A stretch of 34,197 nucleotides of DNA from Candidatus Saccharimonadota bacterium (GCA_014378615.1 JACMNI010000032.1:1-34197); one strand, 5' to 3'. Counted from the stretch's first letter, positions 8,028-15,584 are shown. A program made the numbers and translations. The notes: generated from the sequence alone by a model not told the origin.

Positions 8028-8717
8028 ATGGACATTTCATCAAAACACACTCATACTGAATATATGTTGGCTACCCTCAAGCAAATGGCTGAGCTGGTGG
8101 AGGTCTTCCGATCTCGAGGAGTAAAACAGACGTACCGAAAAGGTGACTTTATTATCCGACCAGGCGAAGCCCCGTCTGGAGTGCACTACGTTTATTCGGG
8201 CTTAGTTAAAGCCTACGACATCACGAAGTACAACGAAGAAAACTTACTTATTATCCGAAAAGAAGACGAGGTCTTCCCCCTTATTTGGGCCCTGACTGGT
8301 CAAGAGCGGCAGGTGATTTATCAAGCCTTGGCGCCAACTGTTACGCTTTGCCTAAGCCGTGAAAACTTTCTGAAATACATTAATGAAAGTCCGCAGGCCA
8401 TGGCGCCACTCGTCGATATGACTATAGAAATGTATCGTCTCCACAGCGAACGAATCCTCAATTTAGAGTACCGCTCTGTGCGTGAGCGCATTATTTCATT
8501 TTTACTAACCATGAGCCAACGATTTGGCAAACAGACTCCAGACGGATTACTTATAGAAGCGCCCTTACGCCACCAGGATATCGCTAGCTCTGTTAACGCT
8601 ACCCGCGAGACCACCAGCCGCGAACTGTCGGCCCTTGAGCGTAAAGGCCTACTTACCAATAAGCAATCACTTATTCTCCTTAAAGACGTCGACGCCCTGC
8701 GGCACTACCTCAGTTAA
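8028..8717 (+). CDS. CRP/FNR-family transcriptional regulator
   Basis: 229 residues. The cyclic-nucleotide-binding-type beta barrel spans about 33-120 (YRKGDFIIRPGEAPSGVHYVYSG). A long dimerisation helix runs about 122-150. A winged HTH follows at about 180-215 (LRHQDIASSVNATRETTSREL, then LERKGLL), the Crp-type recognition helix. The cAMP-contact RGE...RS pattern is not present. There is only one Cys (108), so neither a 4Fe-4S cluster as in FNR nor cAMP binding is expected, and the signal is unknown. It is transcribed alone, probably as a near-leaderless mRNA, and its promoter has an inverted repeat. It converges with the PRTase-like gene with a 1-nt gap. Confidence 0.85.
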   Translation: MDISSKHTHTEYMLATLKQMAELVEVFRSRGVKQTYRKGDFIIRPGEAPSGVHYVYSGLVKAYDITKYNEENLLIIRKEDEVFPLIWALTGQERQVIYQALAPTVTLCLSRENFLKYINESPQAMAPLVDMTIEMYRLHSERILNLEYRSVRERIISFLLTMSQRFGKQTPDGLLIEAPLRHQDIASSVNATRETTSRELSALERKGLLTNKQSLILLKDVDALRHYLS

Positions 8718-8718
8718 C

Positions 8719-9375
8719 TTATTGCCACTGTAGTACTATTTTTTCTATCGTTTCCATTATGGTCTGATGGTCAGGCATTTCGTTGTCGTCATAATAATGA
8801 TTGGTGTCCATGTATTCTTCCACAACGCTGAGACAATTTATTTCGTCGGCCGTTATATGCATGCGGTCAATTGCTCGAACGCTGGCTAGCGGTGTTGCCA
8901 CGATTAGCTTTTCTATCCGAATAGGCTTTAGAAATTGCAGGGCCATTTCCAGACCGAAGCTGTCTTTGAACCCGTCGGAAGCTAAGATAATATTATGGCC
9001 CCGCAGTAATTCGCGGTTAATATGGCCGCCACTGCCCAAAAGGCCATTCATTTTGTGAAAGGTGCTAAGTTTTTCTTGTTCGATCGTGCTGTGGAACTCG
9101 CTGGTTAGCTCGTCGAGTTCCCCGTCCGACATGCTTTTATTGTAGCTAAACGTCCCGTCTTCCAGCATGGCACCGATGGCGACGGGCTCGCGCGGCAGTT
9201 TGATCTCTTCGATCATGAGCATCGTTAGCACGCAGTGCAGCTGGGAAGCAATTTGCGCGCCAATGAGCACGCCGCCGTCACCTATGCCTATGACGGCGCA
9301 GTTTTCGTAACGATACTTAGGAACAAGTTGTGCAGCCAGCATGCGACCGGCTTGCACCCGAGAGGCAAAATACAT
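8719..9375 (-). CDS. Phosphoribosyltransferase-like protein, PRPP loop degenerate
   Basis: 218 residues. The opening FASRVQAGRMLAAQL, then VIGIGDGGVLIGAQIA (28-43) and PVAIGAMLEDG (64-74), follow the pattern of the standalone type I PRTase family (phosphoribosyltransferase/erythromycin-esterase-like). The PRPP-binding motif, normally two acidic residues followed by G-x-x-T/A-G, reads IILASDGFKDSF (129-140): one Asp is lost and the TG(A) loop is replaced. Catalysis is therefore uncertain; it may bind a nucleotide or have lost activity. TACACT lies 6 nt before the ATG, implying a leaderless mRNA. It follows tlyA by 41 nt on the same strand. Confidence 0.55.
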   Translation of the reverse strand: MYFASRVQAGRMLAAQLVPKYRYENCAVIGIGDGGVLIGAQIASQLHCVLTMLMIEEIKLPREPVAIGAMLEDGTFSYNKSMSDGELDELTSEFHSTIEQEKLSTFHKMNGLLGSGGHINRELLRGHNIILASDGFKDSFGLEMALQFLKPIRIEKLIVATPLASVRAIDRMHITADEINCLSVVEEYMDTNHYYDDNEMPDHQTIMETIEKIVLQWQ

Positions 9376-9381
9376 ACCAGT

Positions 9382-9387
9382 AGTGTA
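9382..9387 (-). promoter_or_regulatory. -10 element of the PRTase-like gene, leaderless
   Basis: TACACT on the minus strand exactly 6 nt before the ATG at 9375, which puts the start point at the A of ATG. A weak -35 (GTGCAA, 17 bp) is possible. Confidence 0.5.
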
Positions 9388-9416
9388 GCGGAATTGCTAG
9401 TGCTTTGCACTGTTAC

Positions 9417-10136
9417 TTACAATTTGCGGAGTAGATAAAAACGTTCGCGGTTGCCTTTAGCCCCCGCCACTTCGGAATCGGCTTTATCTATAATACTAAA
9501 GCTGTGCAGCGCCCAATCTTCAAAATCTTTAAGAATCTGACGGCGGATTTTGTCGTTTTTAATAACGCCTTTGTGCTTCAGATTACTCGCTCCTGCTTCG
9601 AATTGGGGCTTAACCATAAGCGCCAACTGAGTCGCTGGCGTGATCTGCTGCAGAATGCTGGGGAGTAATTCGCGCAGGCTTATAAATGACACATCGGCAA
9701 CGACAATATCAATGTTCTCAGTGGTCTTGAAGTTTCGGATATCGGTTTTTTCATGAAGCTCTATGCGCGGGTCACCCTGCAGGCTTGGATGAAGCTGATT
9801 AGAGCCGACCTCGACCGCAAAGACTTTACGGGCACCGTGCTGGAGGGCGTAATCCGTAAAACCACCAGTACTGCTACCGACGTCTAAAACTGTTTTGTCA
9901 CGAAAATCGAGTTTAAGGACTTGGGCAATTGACGCCAGCTTAAGACCGGCGCGGCTAACATATTGCTCGGTGGCTGTGAGTTTGAGAACGGCTACTTCCC
10001 CGACCATGGTTCCGGCTTTAGTCTCCACGCGGCCATTTACGGTCACTTTGCCGAGCTTAACATAACTCTCTGCTTGGCTACGAGTGGTAACAAGTCCGCG
10101 TTGGACCAAGGCTTGGTCGAGGCGTGATTTGGGCAT
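9417..10136 (-). CDS. tlyA: TlyA-family rRNA 2'-O-methyltransferase
   Basis: 239 residues. The S4 RNA-binding domain (about 1-60, SRLDQALVQRGLVTTRSQAE) is followed by the YVSRAGLKL linker (59-67) and an RrmJ/FtsJ-type methyltransferase with the SAM-binding LDVGSSTGGFTD (84-95), ADVSFISL (147-154) and KPQFE (176-180). TlyA enzymes methylate 2'-OH groups of 16S and/or 23S rRNA; which site is modified here cannot be read from sequence. The ATG directly follows the efp TAA stop, so the two are translationally linked at the end of the rpsF operon. Confidence 0.9.
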   Translation of the reverse strand: MPKSRLDQALVQRGLVTTRSQAESYVKLGKVTVNGRVETKAGTMVGEVAVLKLTATEQYVSRAGLKLASIAQVLKLDFRDKTVLDVGSSTGGFTDYALQHGARKVFAVEVGSNQLHPSLQGDPRIELHEKTDIRNFKTTENIDIVVADVSFISLRELLPSILQQITPATQLALMVKPQFEAGASNLKHKGVIKNDKIRRQILKDFEDWALHSFSIIDKADSEVAGAKGNRERFYLLRKL

Positions 10137-10703
10137 TTATTCCTTCACGCGTTCGCGGTAAGCGCCGGTGGCGGTATCGACGGACAAGATGTCGCCTTGC
10201 TTTATGAAAGCTGGGACCTTGATGGTGATTCCGGTTTCCAGCGTGGCCTCTTTAGTAATAGAGCTGCTAGTGTCACCCTTGACGGCGTCTTCAGTATAGG
10301 TAACTCGCAATGGAACATTTTTTGGTAGTTCAACGTTGATGGCGATGTTGTTAAAGAATTGAAGACTAACTTTGTCGCCCTCTTTTAAGTAACCTGCCCC
10401 GTCACCAAGCAAATCGGCGGCGATTTCGAATTGTTCGAAGCTGTCTTCGTTCATAAAGTAGAACTTAGATCCATCGGTGTAGAGGTATTGGACGTTTTGG
10501 TTAGAAACATCAGCGCGGTCGAGTTGTTCGTTGCCCTTGAAAGTCTTCTCCAGTACTTTGCCATCGAGTAAACTCTTTATGCGTACATTAACAATCGAAC
10601 CACCGCGGCCCATAACTTTCTGGTTGTAATCGACAACGCGAAAAGGCTCGCCTTCCCACTGGAAAAGCGTGCCTTTTTTTAGCTCAGTAATACTTAAAGC
10701 CAT
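10137..10703 (-). CDS. efp: Elongation factor P
   Basis: 188 residues with the three beta-barrel domains of EF-P, which relieves ribosome stalling on polyproline. The N-terminal KOW-like domain opens ITELKKGTLFQWEGEPFRVVDY. The domain I loop that reaches the peptidyl-transferase centre reads VMGRGGSI, so the tip residue (normally Lys34 in E. coli) is Arg33. Arg at the tip is known from EarP-rhamnosylated EF-Ps, but no modification enzyme is in this window. AGGAGG lies 5 nt before the ATG, 8 nt after rpsR. Its place next to S18 in an rpsF-ssb-rpsR operon suggests co-expression with ribosome synthesis. Confidence 0.95.
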   Translation of the reverse strand: MALSITELKKGTLFQWEGEPFRVVDYNQKVMGRGGSIVNVRIKSLLDGKVLEKTFKGNEQLDRADVSNQNVQYLYTDGSKFYFMNEDSFEQFEIAADLLGDGAGYLKEGDKVSLQFFNNIAINVELPKNVPLRVTYTEDAVKGDTSSSITKEATLETGITIKVPAFIKQGDILSVDTATGAYRERVKE

Positions 10704-10711
10704 GCAGCCTC

Positions 10712-10915
10712 CTAGTTACTAGCTACGAATGGTAGTAGAGCGATGTGGCGTGCACGCTTGATAGCGGTGCTGAGGCGGCGCTGTTGGCTTTCAGTCAGTC
10801 CAGTTTTCTTGCGAGACTCGATCTGTCCGTACATGTTTACGTAGCGTTGTAGGGTCTTGAAATCTTTGTAGTCAAAAAAGGCTACGTCAGTTCGGTGTTT
10901 AAAAATCTTGGCCAT
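10712..10915 (-). CDS. rpsR: Ribosomal protein bS18
   Basis: 67 residues. The core DYKDFKTLQRYVNMYGQI and the C-terminal RLSTAIKRARHIALLPFV are the S18 signature. S18 binds S6 on the platform of the 30S subunit. The N-terminal extension is short and has no zinc-binding Cys, so it is a minimal, Zn-free form. AGGA lies upstream at normal spacing, and a 7-bp GC-rich hairpin sits between ssb and this gene. Confidence 0.95.
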   Translation of the reverse strand: MAKIFKHRTDVAFFDYKDFKTLQRYVNMYGQIESRKKTGLTESQQRRLSTAIKRARHIALLPFVASN

Positions 10916-10937
10916 ATTTATCCTTTAGGTTAAGTGT

Positions 10938-10955
10938 GGGCCGCCTACGCGGCCC
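10938..10955 (-). other. GC-rich hairpin between ssb and rpsR
   Basis: GGGCCGC, a 4-nt loop, GCGGCCC: a perfect 7-bp stem just after the ssb stop and about 25 nt before the rpsR ATG. No U-tract follows on either strand, so it is not an intrinsic terminator. It may be a processing or mRNA-stability element, or a site for S6:S18 feedback. Confidence 0.5.
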
Positions 10956-10959
10956 GTCA

Positions 10960-11445
10960 TTAGAATGGAATGTCGTCGAGGTTGATGGGTTCGTCGCCGA
11001 TGTCTTCGATGACGACGTCATCTTTTTTCTGAGATGGAGCTGGCTTACTGCTACCGGCGTTGGAATTACCGCCACCGTGGCTGTTGCCGCCTTCGCTACC
11101 TTCGTTGCCTTCGCCGCGAGCGTCTAAGAATGTGACGTCGCTAGCGAGGACTTCTACTTTGTTGCGCTTAACGCCGTCTTGTTCCCAAGAGCGACTTTGC
11201 AGCCGACCCTGTACAAGGCAGCGGCGGCCCTTACTTAAGTACTGGGCGACGCGCTCAGCCAGTGGACCCCACGACGTAATGTCGATGTAGTCGGTGGCTT
11301 CTTGCCAGGCGCCGCTCTGGTCTTTGTAACTGCGGTTTAGGGCCAGACTAAAACTGGTGACGTTTTGGCCGGTTGGCGTTTGACGCAGTTCGGGGTCACG
11401 GGTTAGGTTTCCCATTAGAGTTACTTGATTTAAGCTTCGTGCCAT
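10960..11445 (-). CDS. ssb: Single-stranded DNA-binding protein
   Basis: 161 residues. The OB fold occupies about 1-105 (NQVTLMGNLTRDPELRQTPTG, then ATDYIDITSWGPLAERV). A Gly/Asn/Ser-rich linker (about 110-140) and the acidic tip DDIPF (157-161) follow, the tail that recruits repair and replication partners. AAGGAG lies 7 nt before the ATG. The rpsF-ssb-rpsR order is the conserved bacterial one. The 115-nt gap after rpsF contains a 14-bp perfect palindrome and possibly a weak internal promoter. Confidence 0.97.
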   Translation of the reverse strand: MARSLNQVTLMGNLTRDPELRQTPTGQNVTSFSLALNRSYKDQSGAWQEATDYIDITSWGPLAERVAQYLSKGRRCLVQGRLQSRSWEQDGVKRNKVEVLASDVTFLDARGEGNEGSEGGNSHGGGNSNAGSSKPAPSQKKDDVVIEDIGDEPINLDDIPF

Positions 11446-11464
11446 TACTGACTCCTTTTCTTAT

Positions 11465-11478
11465 AAGACATATGTCTT
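11465..11478. promoter_or_regulatory. 14-bp perfect palindrome upstream of ssb
   Basis: AAGACATATGTCTT is fully self-complementary and sits 19 bp before the ssb ATG, just upstream of its AAGGAG site. A palindrome without a loop is a better protein-binding site than an RNA hairpin. No regulator is identified, and chance occurrence is possible. Confidence 0.3.
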
Positions 11479-11561
11479 GCTTAGTTGATGTATTCCTACC
11501 CTACTCTTCCGCCACTCAAGTCGTCAAGAAACGGGTAAAATATTTAAGCGTTAGTTAAGAA

Positions 11562-11966
11562 TTACTCTTCTGAATCTTCTTTGTCGCCGTCGTCACCACG
11601 GTCACCGCGCTTAGCGGCTTGATTGGCCTTAACCTGCTTGGCAGCTTCGGCTTTGGCGATAGCGGCTAGATCTGGCTTAGTGATGAGGAAACGGATAACC
11701 TCGTCGGTAATGTTGAGGGTGCTTTCCACCTTCATAACACCTTCGCCGGGCATTTCTACGGTGTAAAAAACGTACACAGCGTAGTCGTTACCTTTAATGC
11801 TGTAGTTAAGCTTGCGCTTACCCCAGTTATCAGTAGCGGTTATTTTGCCACCGTTATCGGTAACAATCTTTGTAACGCGGTCCTCAGCCTTGCTCAGGTC
11901 GACTTCCAGGTCTGGGTGATATAACACCGCAATTTCGTATTGATTTGTCAAAAAAGACCCCTTCAT
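11562..11966 (-). CDS. rpsF: Ribosomal protein bS6 with acidic/basic tail
   Basis: 134 residues. The ferredoxin-like core is QYEIAVLYHPDLEVD, then NGGKITATDNWGKRKLNYSIKGNDYAVYVFY, the standard S6 pattern. An Ala/Lys-rich then Asp/Glu-rich tail of about 35 residues ends DGDKEDSEE. S6 pairs with S18 on the 30S platform. First gene of rpsF-ssb-rpsR-efp-tlyA. There is no good Shine-Dalgarno site before the ATG. A consensus-like promoter 75 nt upstream would give a structured leader, whereas TATGGT 6 nt upstream would give a leaderless form; the former has the better elements. Confidence 0.93.
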   Translation of the reverse strand: MKGSFLTNQYEIAVLYHPDLEVDLSKAEDRVTKIVTDNGGKITATDNWGKRKLNYSIKGNDYAVYVFYTVEMPGEGVMKVESTLNITDEVIRFLITKPDLAAIAKAEAAKQVKANQAAKRGDRGDDGDKEDSEE

Positions 11967-11973
11967 ACGGTTA

Positions 11974-11992
11974 CCATACCACTAGTGTATGG
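11974..11992 (-). other. Hairpin in the rpsF leader
   Basis: CCATAC, a 7-nt loop, GTATGG form a 6-bp stem 7 nt before the rpsF ATG, inside the predicted 5' leader. It could control access to the start codon, as in S6:S18 feedback leaders of other bacteria. I cannot place the known S6:S18 motif on it with confidence. Confidence 0.35.
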
Positions 11993-12040
11993 ACAGCCCA
12001 TGTGCACGAGTGGCCATGAGCTGAAGTTGATAGTGACCTA

Positions 12041-12069
12041 ATTATATCCTATTTCAATCTGTTAAGCAA
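12041..12069 (-). promoter_or_regulatory. Promoter of the rpsF-ssb-rpsR-efp-tlyA operon
   Basis: TTGCTT (12064-12069), 17 bp, TATAAT (12041-12046) on the minus strand. The -35 overlaps the stop codon of the preceding gene. Predicted start near 12034, giving a leader of about 68 nt. Confidence 0.6.
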
Positions 12070-12970
12070 CACGCGCCAGACGCACTTCACGGGTGCGATT
12101 GAGGTAGCCCTTGGTCAATACCTGACCGACCTGGCCGGCTGCAATTTGGACTTTAATATCGGGACGAAAGGGCCAGTAATCTTCGGGGATATTCTGTAAG
12201 GCGTCCAAGTGCATCAGAATGCCGCCTAATTCACGTAGCAGGGCTTCTCGTACCATTTCCTGCTGTTCCTCGTTATAACCACCCCGACGAAGTTCTTCTC
12301 TAGCAAATAGCCTTTGGTGACTAACAGTCTGGCGGGCTGCCATGAAGAAATCACCAACTACTTCCCACGCCCTGAGTGTATAGCGCATGACTTCGGGGTC
12401 TGGCATTGGCGGCGTTTCTGATACCGCGTGGATCCAGTTATGAAAAACTCGCTGTACTCGTATTACATTGCTGCCGTGTTCACGAAAAATGTAGGCCGGT
12501 ACACCCGATGATTTTTGGGCTTCCACATAGTTTGCCCGTGGCCAGCATAAATGGTGTCTATCAGGCTTTCCAAGCCAGTGGAAGGATGGGTCTATAGTCT
12601 CTAAAACCTGGGCTATAAATGCTTTGTCGTCTATCAAACCCTTACCGTTAAGAACGGGTATAATCTTATGCTTTCTAGGGTCGATTAGCCGAAACTGAGC
12701 CGCCGGTAGGCCATCTAGATGCGCCCGCACTACTTCTTCTGCCGAGCCGCGAGGTGCTTCCAGTGTCGTATCGATTAGTTCTTGTGAAGTTATTTCAGCA
12801 GGAGATAAAGCGCCTATTGCAATAAATTCCGGTTCATCTGATTCAAGCAGACTGGCTGCTATAGAGCGAATCAAAAAGCCCCTGTCGTGTTCGACAGGGG
12901 CTGGTGTAAGCGCAGCGAGTTCAGCGTTCGTTCCTGGTGGAGTTAGACGCTGAATACTCACTACGCTCAT
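12062..12970 (-). CDS. Uncharacterised protein with HNH-like His/Asn pattern
   Basis: 302 residues, no named family recognised. The centre carries DRHHLCWPRANY (137-148) and, after a linker, RVFHNWIH (174-181). This His-His...Asn...His-Asn-x-x-His spacing could form a metal site and is loosely like HNH-type folds, though the key residues cannot be assigned. The rest is helical and soluble with no signal peptide. The ATG at 12968-12970 abuts an AAAGGAG sequence, too close for a normal site; the GTG at codon 4 is at about 9 nt and may be the real start. It sits between ftsK and the rpsF operon on the same strand. Confidence 0.5.
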   Translation of the reverse strand: MSVVSIQRLTPPGTNAELAALTPAPVEHDRGFLIRSIAASLLESDEPEFIAIGALSPAEITSQELIDTTLEAPRGSAEEVVRAHLDGLPAAQFRLIDPRKHKIIPVLNGKGLIDDKAFIAQVLETIDPSFHWLGKPDRHHLCWPRANYVEAQKSSGVPAYIFREHGSNVIRVQRVFHNWIHAVSETPPMPDPEVMRYTLRAWEVVGDFFMAARQTVSHQRLFAREELRRGGYNEEQQEMVREALLRELGGILMHLDALQNIPEDYWPFRPDIKVQIAAGQVGQVLTKGYLNRTREVRLARVA

Positions 12971-13036
12971 CTCCTTTAGCAGTTTTTGTTCTTATGCTTA
13001 TAGTAGTCCTCGCCACTGCTTTTTGGCAAGCACGAT

Positions 13037-15286
13037 TTAGCGAGTCAGATATTCGTCTTCGTCGGACTGTTCTAAGTCGTCTACTGCCGCTCCTGGTGCG
13101 CCGCCACCAAAGACGTCATCGAGCGAGCTCACCAGCACTTCACGCGGTTTGTTGCCGGTTGCGGAGCTGACAATGCCTTGTTCTTCCATGGTGTCGATAA
13201 GCTTGGCGGCGCGGCCATAACCAATGCCGAGGCGTCGTTGTAGTAAGCTGGTACTGGCTTTACCACCGTCAATCACCACTCGTACGGCGTCGCGGTACAT
13301 GGGCTCTTCGCTGCCACTATTGCCGTTTGCGCTGTAGTCGGCCACAATCCCGCCCTTGCCGTTGAGTTGAACCGGTTGACTGACGACTTCGTCGTCGTAT
13401 TGTGGTGGGCGCTGCATCTTTAAGAATTCGGTGACCTTAGCGGTCTCTTCGTCTTCAATTAAAGCGGCCTGGACACGCTTTGGCTTCGGCATGTCGCTGG
13501 TAAGCAATAACATGTCACCACGGCCGAGCAGCTTTTCGGCGCCCATCTGGTCGATAATGGTTCGAGAATCAATCTGACTGGCCACAGTAAAAGCAATACG
13601 GGCCGGCACGTTGGCTTTAATAAGACCGGTTATGACGTCGACCGACGGACGCTGCGTAGCCAGGACCAGGTGAATACCAGCGGCGCGGGCCTTCTGGGCT
13701 AAGCGGACAATTAAAGCTTCAACGTCACGAGCGGCCATCATCATCAGGTCGGCCAACTCATCTATTACAATCACGATGTAGGGCATGCCCTCTTCTTGTT
13801 TGAGGTTGTTATATTCACTAATATTGCGTTTGCCCACCTCGGCCATGGCACGCAGTCGGCGCTCCATTTCGGCCACAGCCCACTTGAGCGCGCTTATACA
13901 CTTCTCGGGTTCGTTAATAACTGGTGTCAGCAAGTGCGGGATATCGTTGTAGGGCGCCATTTCCACCTGCTTCGGGTCAACTAAAATTAGCTTTAGGTCA
14001 GATGGCGAGTTGCGGTAGAGCAGACTCGTTAAGAACGTGTTGATCATGACTGACTTACCGGAACCGGTCTGACCAGCTACCAACAAGTGGGGCATTTTAG
14101 CGAGGTCAGCGACCACTGGCTTGCCGGCAATATCTTTACCGATAACAAAGGTTAGTGTACCTTCAATGTCGCCCCACTCTTTTGAGGTAAGCAAAGACGC
14201 CATGCGAACGGTAGCAGCTTTTTTATTCGGCACTTCTATACCGACGGCGCGCTTGCCCGGAATTGGTGCTTCCATCCGGATGGAATGGGCGGCTAGGTCG
14301 AGCGCCAAATTATTTTCAAGAGCGGTGATTTTTGTTAGCTTTACGCCGGTTGGTGGCTTCATGGTGTACTGGGTAACGCGCGGACCTATATTAGCGCCTT
14401 CCATCTCGACTTCTATATTGAAGTTAGCGAACGTGTCGTGGATAATCTGAGCGTTACCGTTGACATCCCCGGCGTCGGCTTTGTCTTGCTTTTGGTTTAG
14501 CAACGATAAAGCTGGGAACTGCCAGTTAGGGTCGCTGGCGATAGTAAGGGCGTCGTGGTTCTCATTAATAGTCAACTTCGCAGCAGTGTTACGCATGCTG
14601 CTCAGGCGCGGCGACTCTTTCTCTTTCTCAGCAGCCGCGGTTTCGGCGCTATGATGTACGACTGGGACTCCCTCATTAGTCTTAAAGCTACTGGCGACGG
14701 CACGGGTTTTGAGCGCCACTAAATCGGTCTCACCTGAGGCTTCACGTTCCGGGCGCTTTAATAAGGCAGCGGCGCTGGCCAACACGTGTAATGAGATACC
14801 AAGTGCAAAGAACAGCGTTAAAAGCGTCAGGACAATAAATAATAAGCTGGCTGGGAATTTATCGAGCGCGCTCAGCACCGCATTGCCAAGAATTCGACCA
14901 ACGCTGCCGCCGTGACCCCCAGTAACTTGGCCTAAACTATCTTTGTGGCTAAAAGCAACGTGTGCCCAAGCCGAAGAAAAGACCAGGACACCGAGCATAC
15001 TGGTAAATTTGCCGAATGGCATACGGTGGTCCTCATCTGTAAACTTAACGACACCCCAGTAGGCTAAGGCCGCCGGAACTAGGTAAGCCATCCAGCCAAA
15101 GGACCAATAAGCGGCTTGAAAGAGCCCTTTCGGTAGGCTGCCGCCGGTGCCGAAGCCGCCGAGTAATGCGAAAATTCCAAATAAAATTAATAGGATGGCG
15201 CCGCTATACGCCAAGAACGGTGAACGCTCGCGTTCTATTGGTGCTTCGACTTTGCGTTTTCTAGTTTGTGTTTTCTTTTTTGCCAT
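13037..15286 (-). CDS. ftsK: DNA translocase FtsK/SpoIIIE
   Basis: 749 residues. A basic N-terminus, then four membrane helices (about 25-45, 55-80, 94-112, 142-172), then a linker of about 80 residues, shorter than in E. coli. The alpha/beta motor has Walker A AGQTGSGKS (404-412) and Walker B IVIVIDELAD (504-513), and LATQRPSVDVITG follows. The C-terminal gamma winged helix (about 660-715, LLQRRLGIGYGRAAKLID) normally reads polar sequences to steer the motor. It moves the chromosome terminus through the closing septum. An acidic tail ends DEDEYLTR. It has its own promoter 11 nt before the ATG and no Shine-Dalgarno site. Confidence 0.96.
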   Translation of the reverse strand: MAKKKTQTRKRKVEAPIERERSPFLAYSGAILLILFGIFALLGGFGTGGSLPKGLFQAAYWSFGWMAYLVPAALAYWGVVKFTDEDHRMPFGKFTSMLGVLVFSSAWAHVAFSHKDSLGQVTGGHGGSVGRILGNAVLSALDKFPASLLFIVLTLLTLFFALGISLHVLASAAALLKRPEREASGETDLVALKTRAVASSFKTNEGVPVVHHSAETAAAEKEKESPRLSSMRNTAAKLTINENHDALTIASDPNWQFPALSLLNQKQDKADAGDVNGNAQIIHDTFANFNIEVEMEGANIGPRVTQYTMKPPTGVKLTKITALENNLALDLAAHSIRMEAPIPGKRAVGIEVPNKKAATVRMASLLTSKEWGDIEGTLTFVIGKDIAGKPVVADLAKMPHLLVAGQTGSGKSVMINTFLTSLLYRNSPSDLKLILVDPKQVEMAPYNDIPHLLTPVINEPEKCISALKWAVAEMERRLRAMAEVGKRNISEYNNLKQEEGMPYIVIVIDELADLMMMAARDVEALIVRLAQKARAAGIHLVLATQRPSVDVITGLIKANVPARIAFTVASQIDSRTIIDQMGAEKLLGRGDMLLLTSDMPKPKRVQAALIEDEETAKVTEFLKMQRPPQYDDEVVSQPVQLNGKGGIVADYSANGNSGSEEPMYRDAVRVVIDGGKASTSLLQRRLGIGYGRAAKLIDTMEEQGIVSSATGNKPREVLVSSLDDVFGGGAPGAAVDDLEQSDEDEYLTR

Positions 15287-15297
15287 CGATTTTGTTT

Positions 15298-15326
15298 ATT
15301 ATACCCTGTTAACTGCTTATGGTCTA
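15298..15326 (-). promoter_or_regulatory. Promoter of ftsK
   Basis: TAGACC (15321-15326), 17 bp, TATAAT (15298-15303) on the minus strand, 11 nt before the ATG. The leader would be about 4 nt. Confidence 0.6.
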
Positions 15327-15578
15327 GCCGTTTTCTGACGGCGGTTGTTGCCCTCTTGCCTGTATCAGCCTACCTGTTTCCACGGCCTTTTCGAGTAAGG
15401 CGATTTGCTCAATCTGTATAGCTGTGGAGATTCCAGGGTCGACGCTGCTGCGGGCAACATCTAATCTATCAACTAACATATCCAGTACTTTGCTACCAGT
15501 GCTCTGGTGGCGTAATGCGGGGTCAACTAAAGAGTCTTGGAAGGGTGTGCGTTCTTCCGGCGATGATGAGCTGGTCAT
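15324..15578 (-). CDS. Small soluble protein, 84 residues, unknown
   Basis: No family recognised. It starts MTSSSSPEERTPFQ, has no membrane segment, and its centre (about 30-75) looks like two amphipathic helices (VLDMLVDRLDVARSS and IEQIALLEKAVETGRLI). A near-perfect promoter ends exactly 6 nt before the ATG, which supports the gene being real and leaderless. It lies just upstream of ftsK, whose -35 overlaps its stop codon. Confidence 0.55.
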   Translation of the reverse strand: MTSSSSPEERTPFQDSLVDPALRHQSTGSKVLDMLVDRLDVARSSVDPGISTAIQIEQIALLEKAVETGRLIQARGQQPPSENG

Positions 15579-15584
15579 TGGTAT

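Noticed and set aside
10938-10955. Intrinsic terminator after ssb
   Set aside because: The stem is perfect but no T-run follows on either strand, and rpsR and efp continue the operon. It is listed as a hairpin only.
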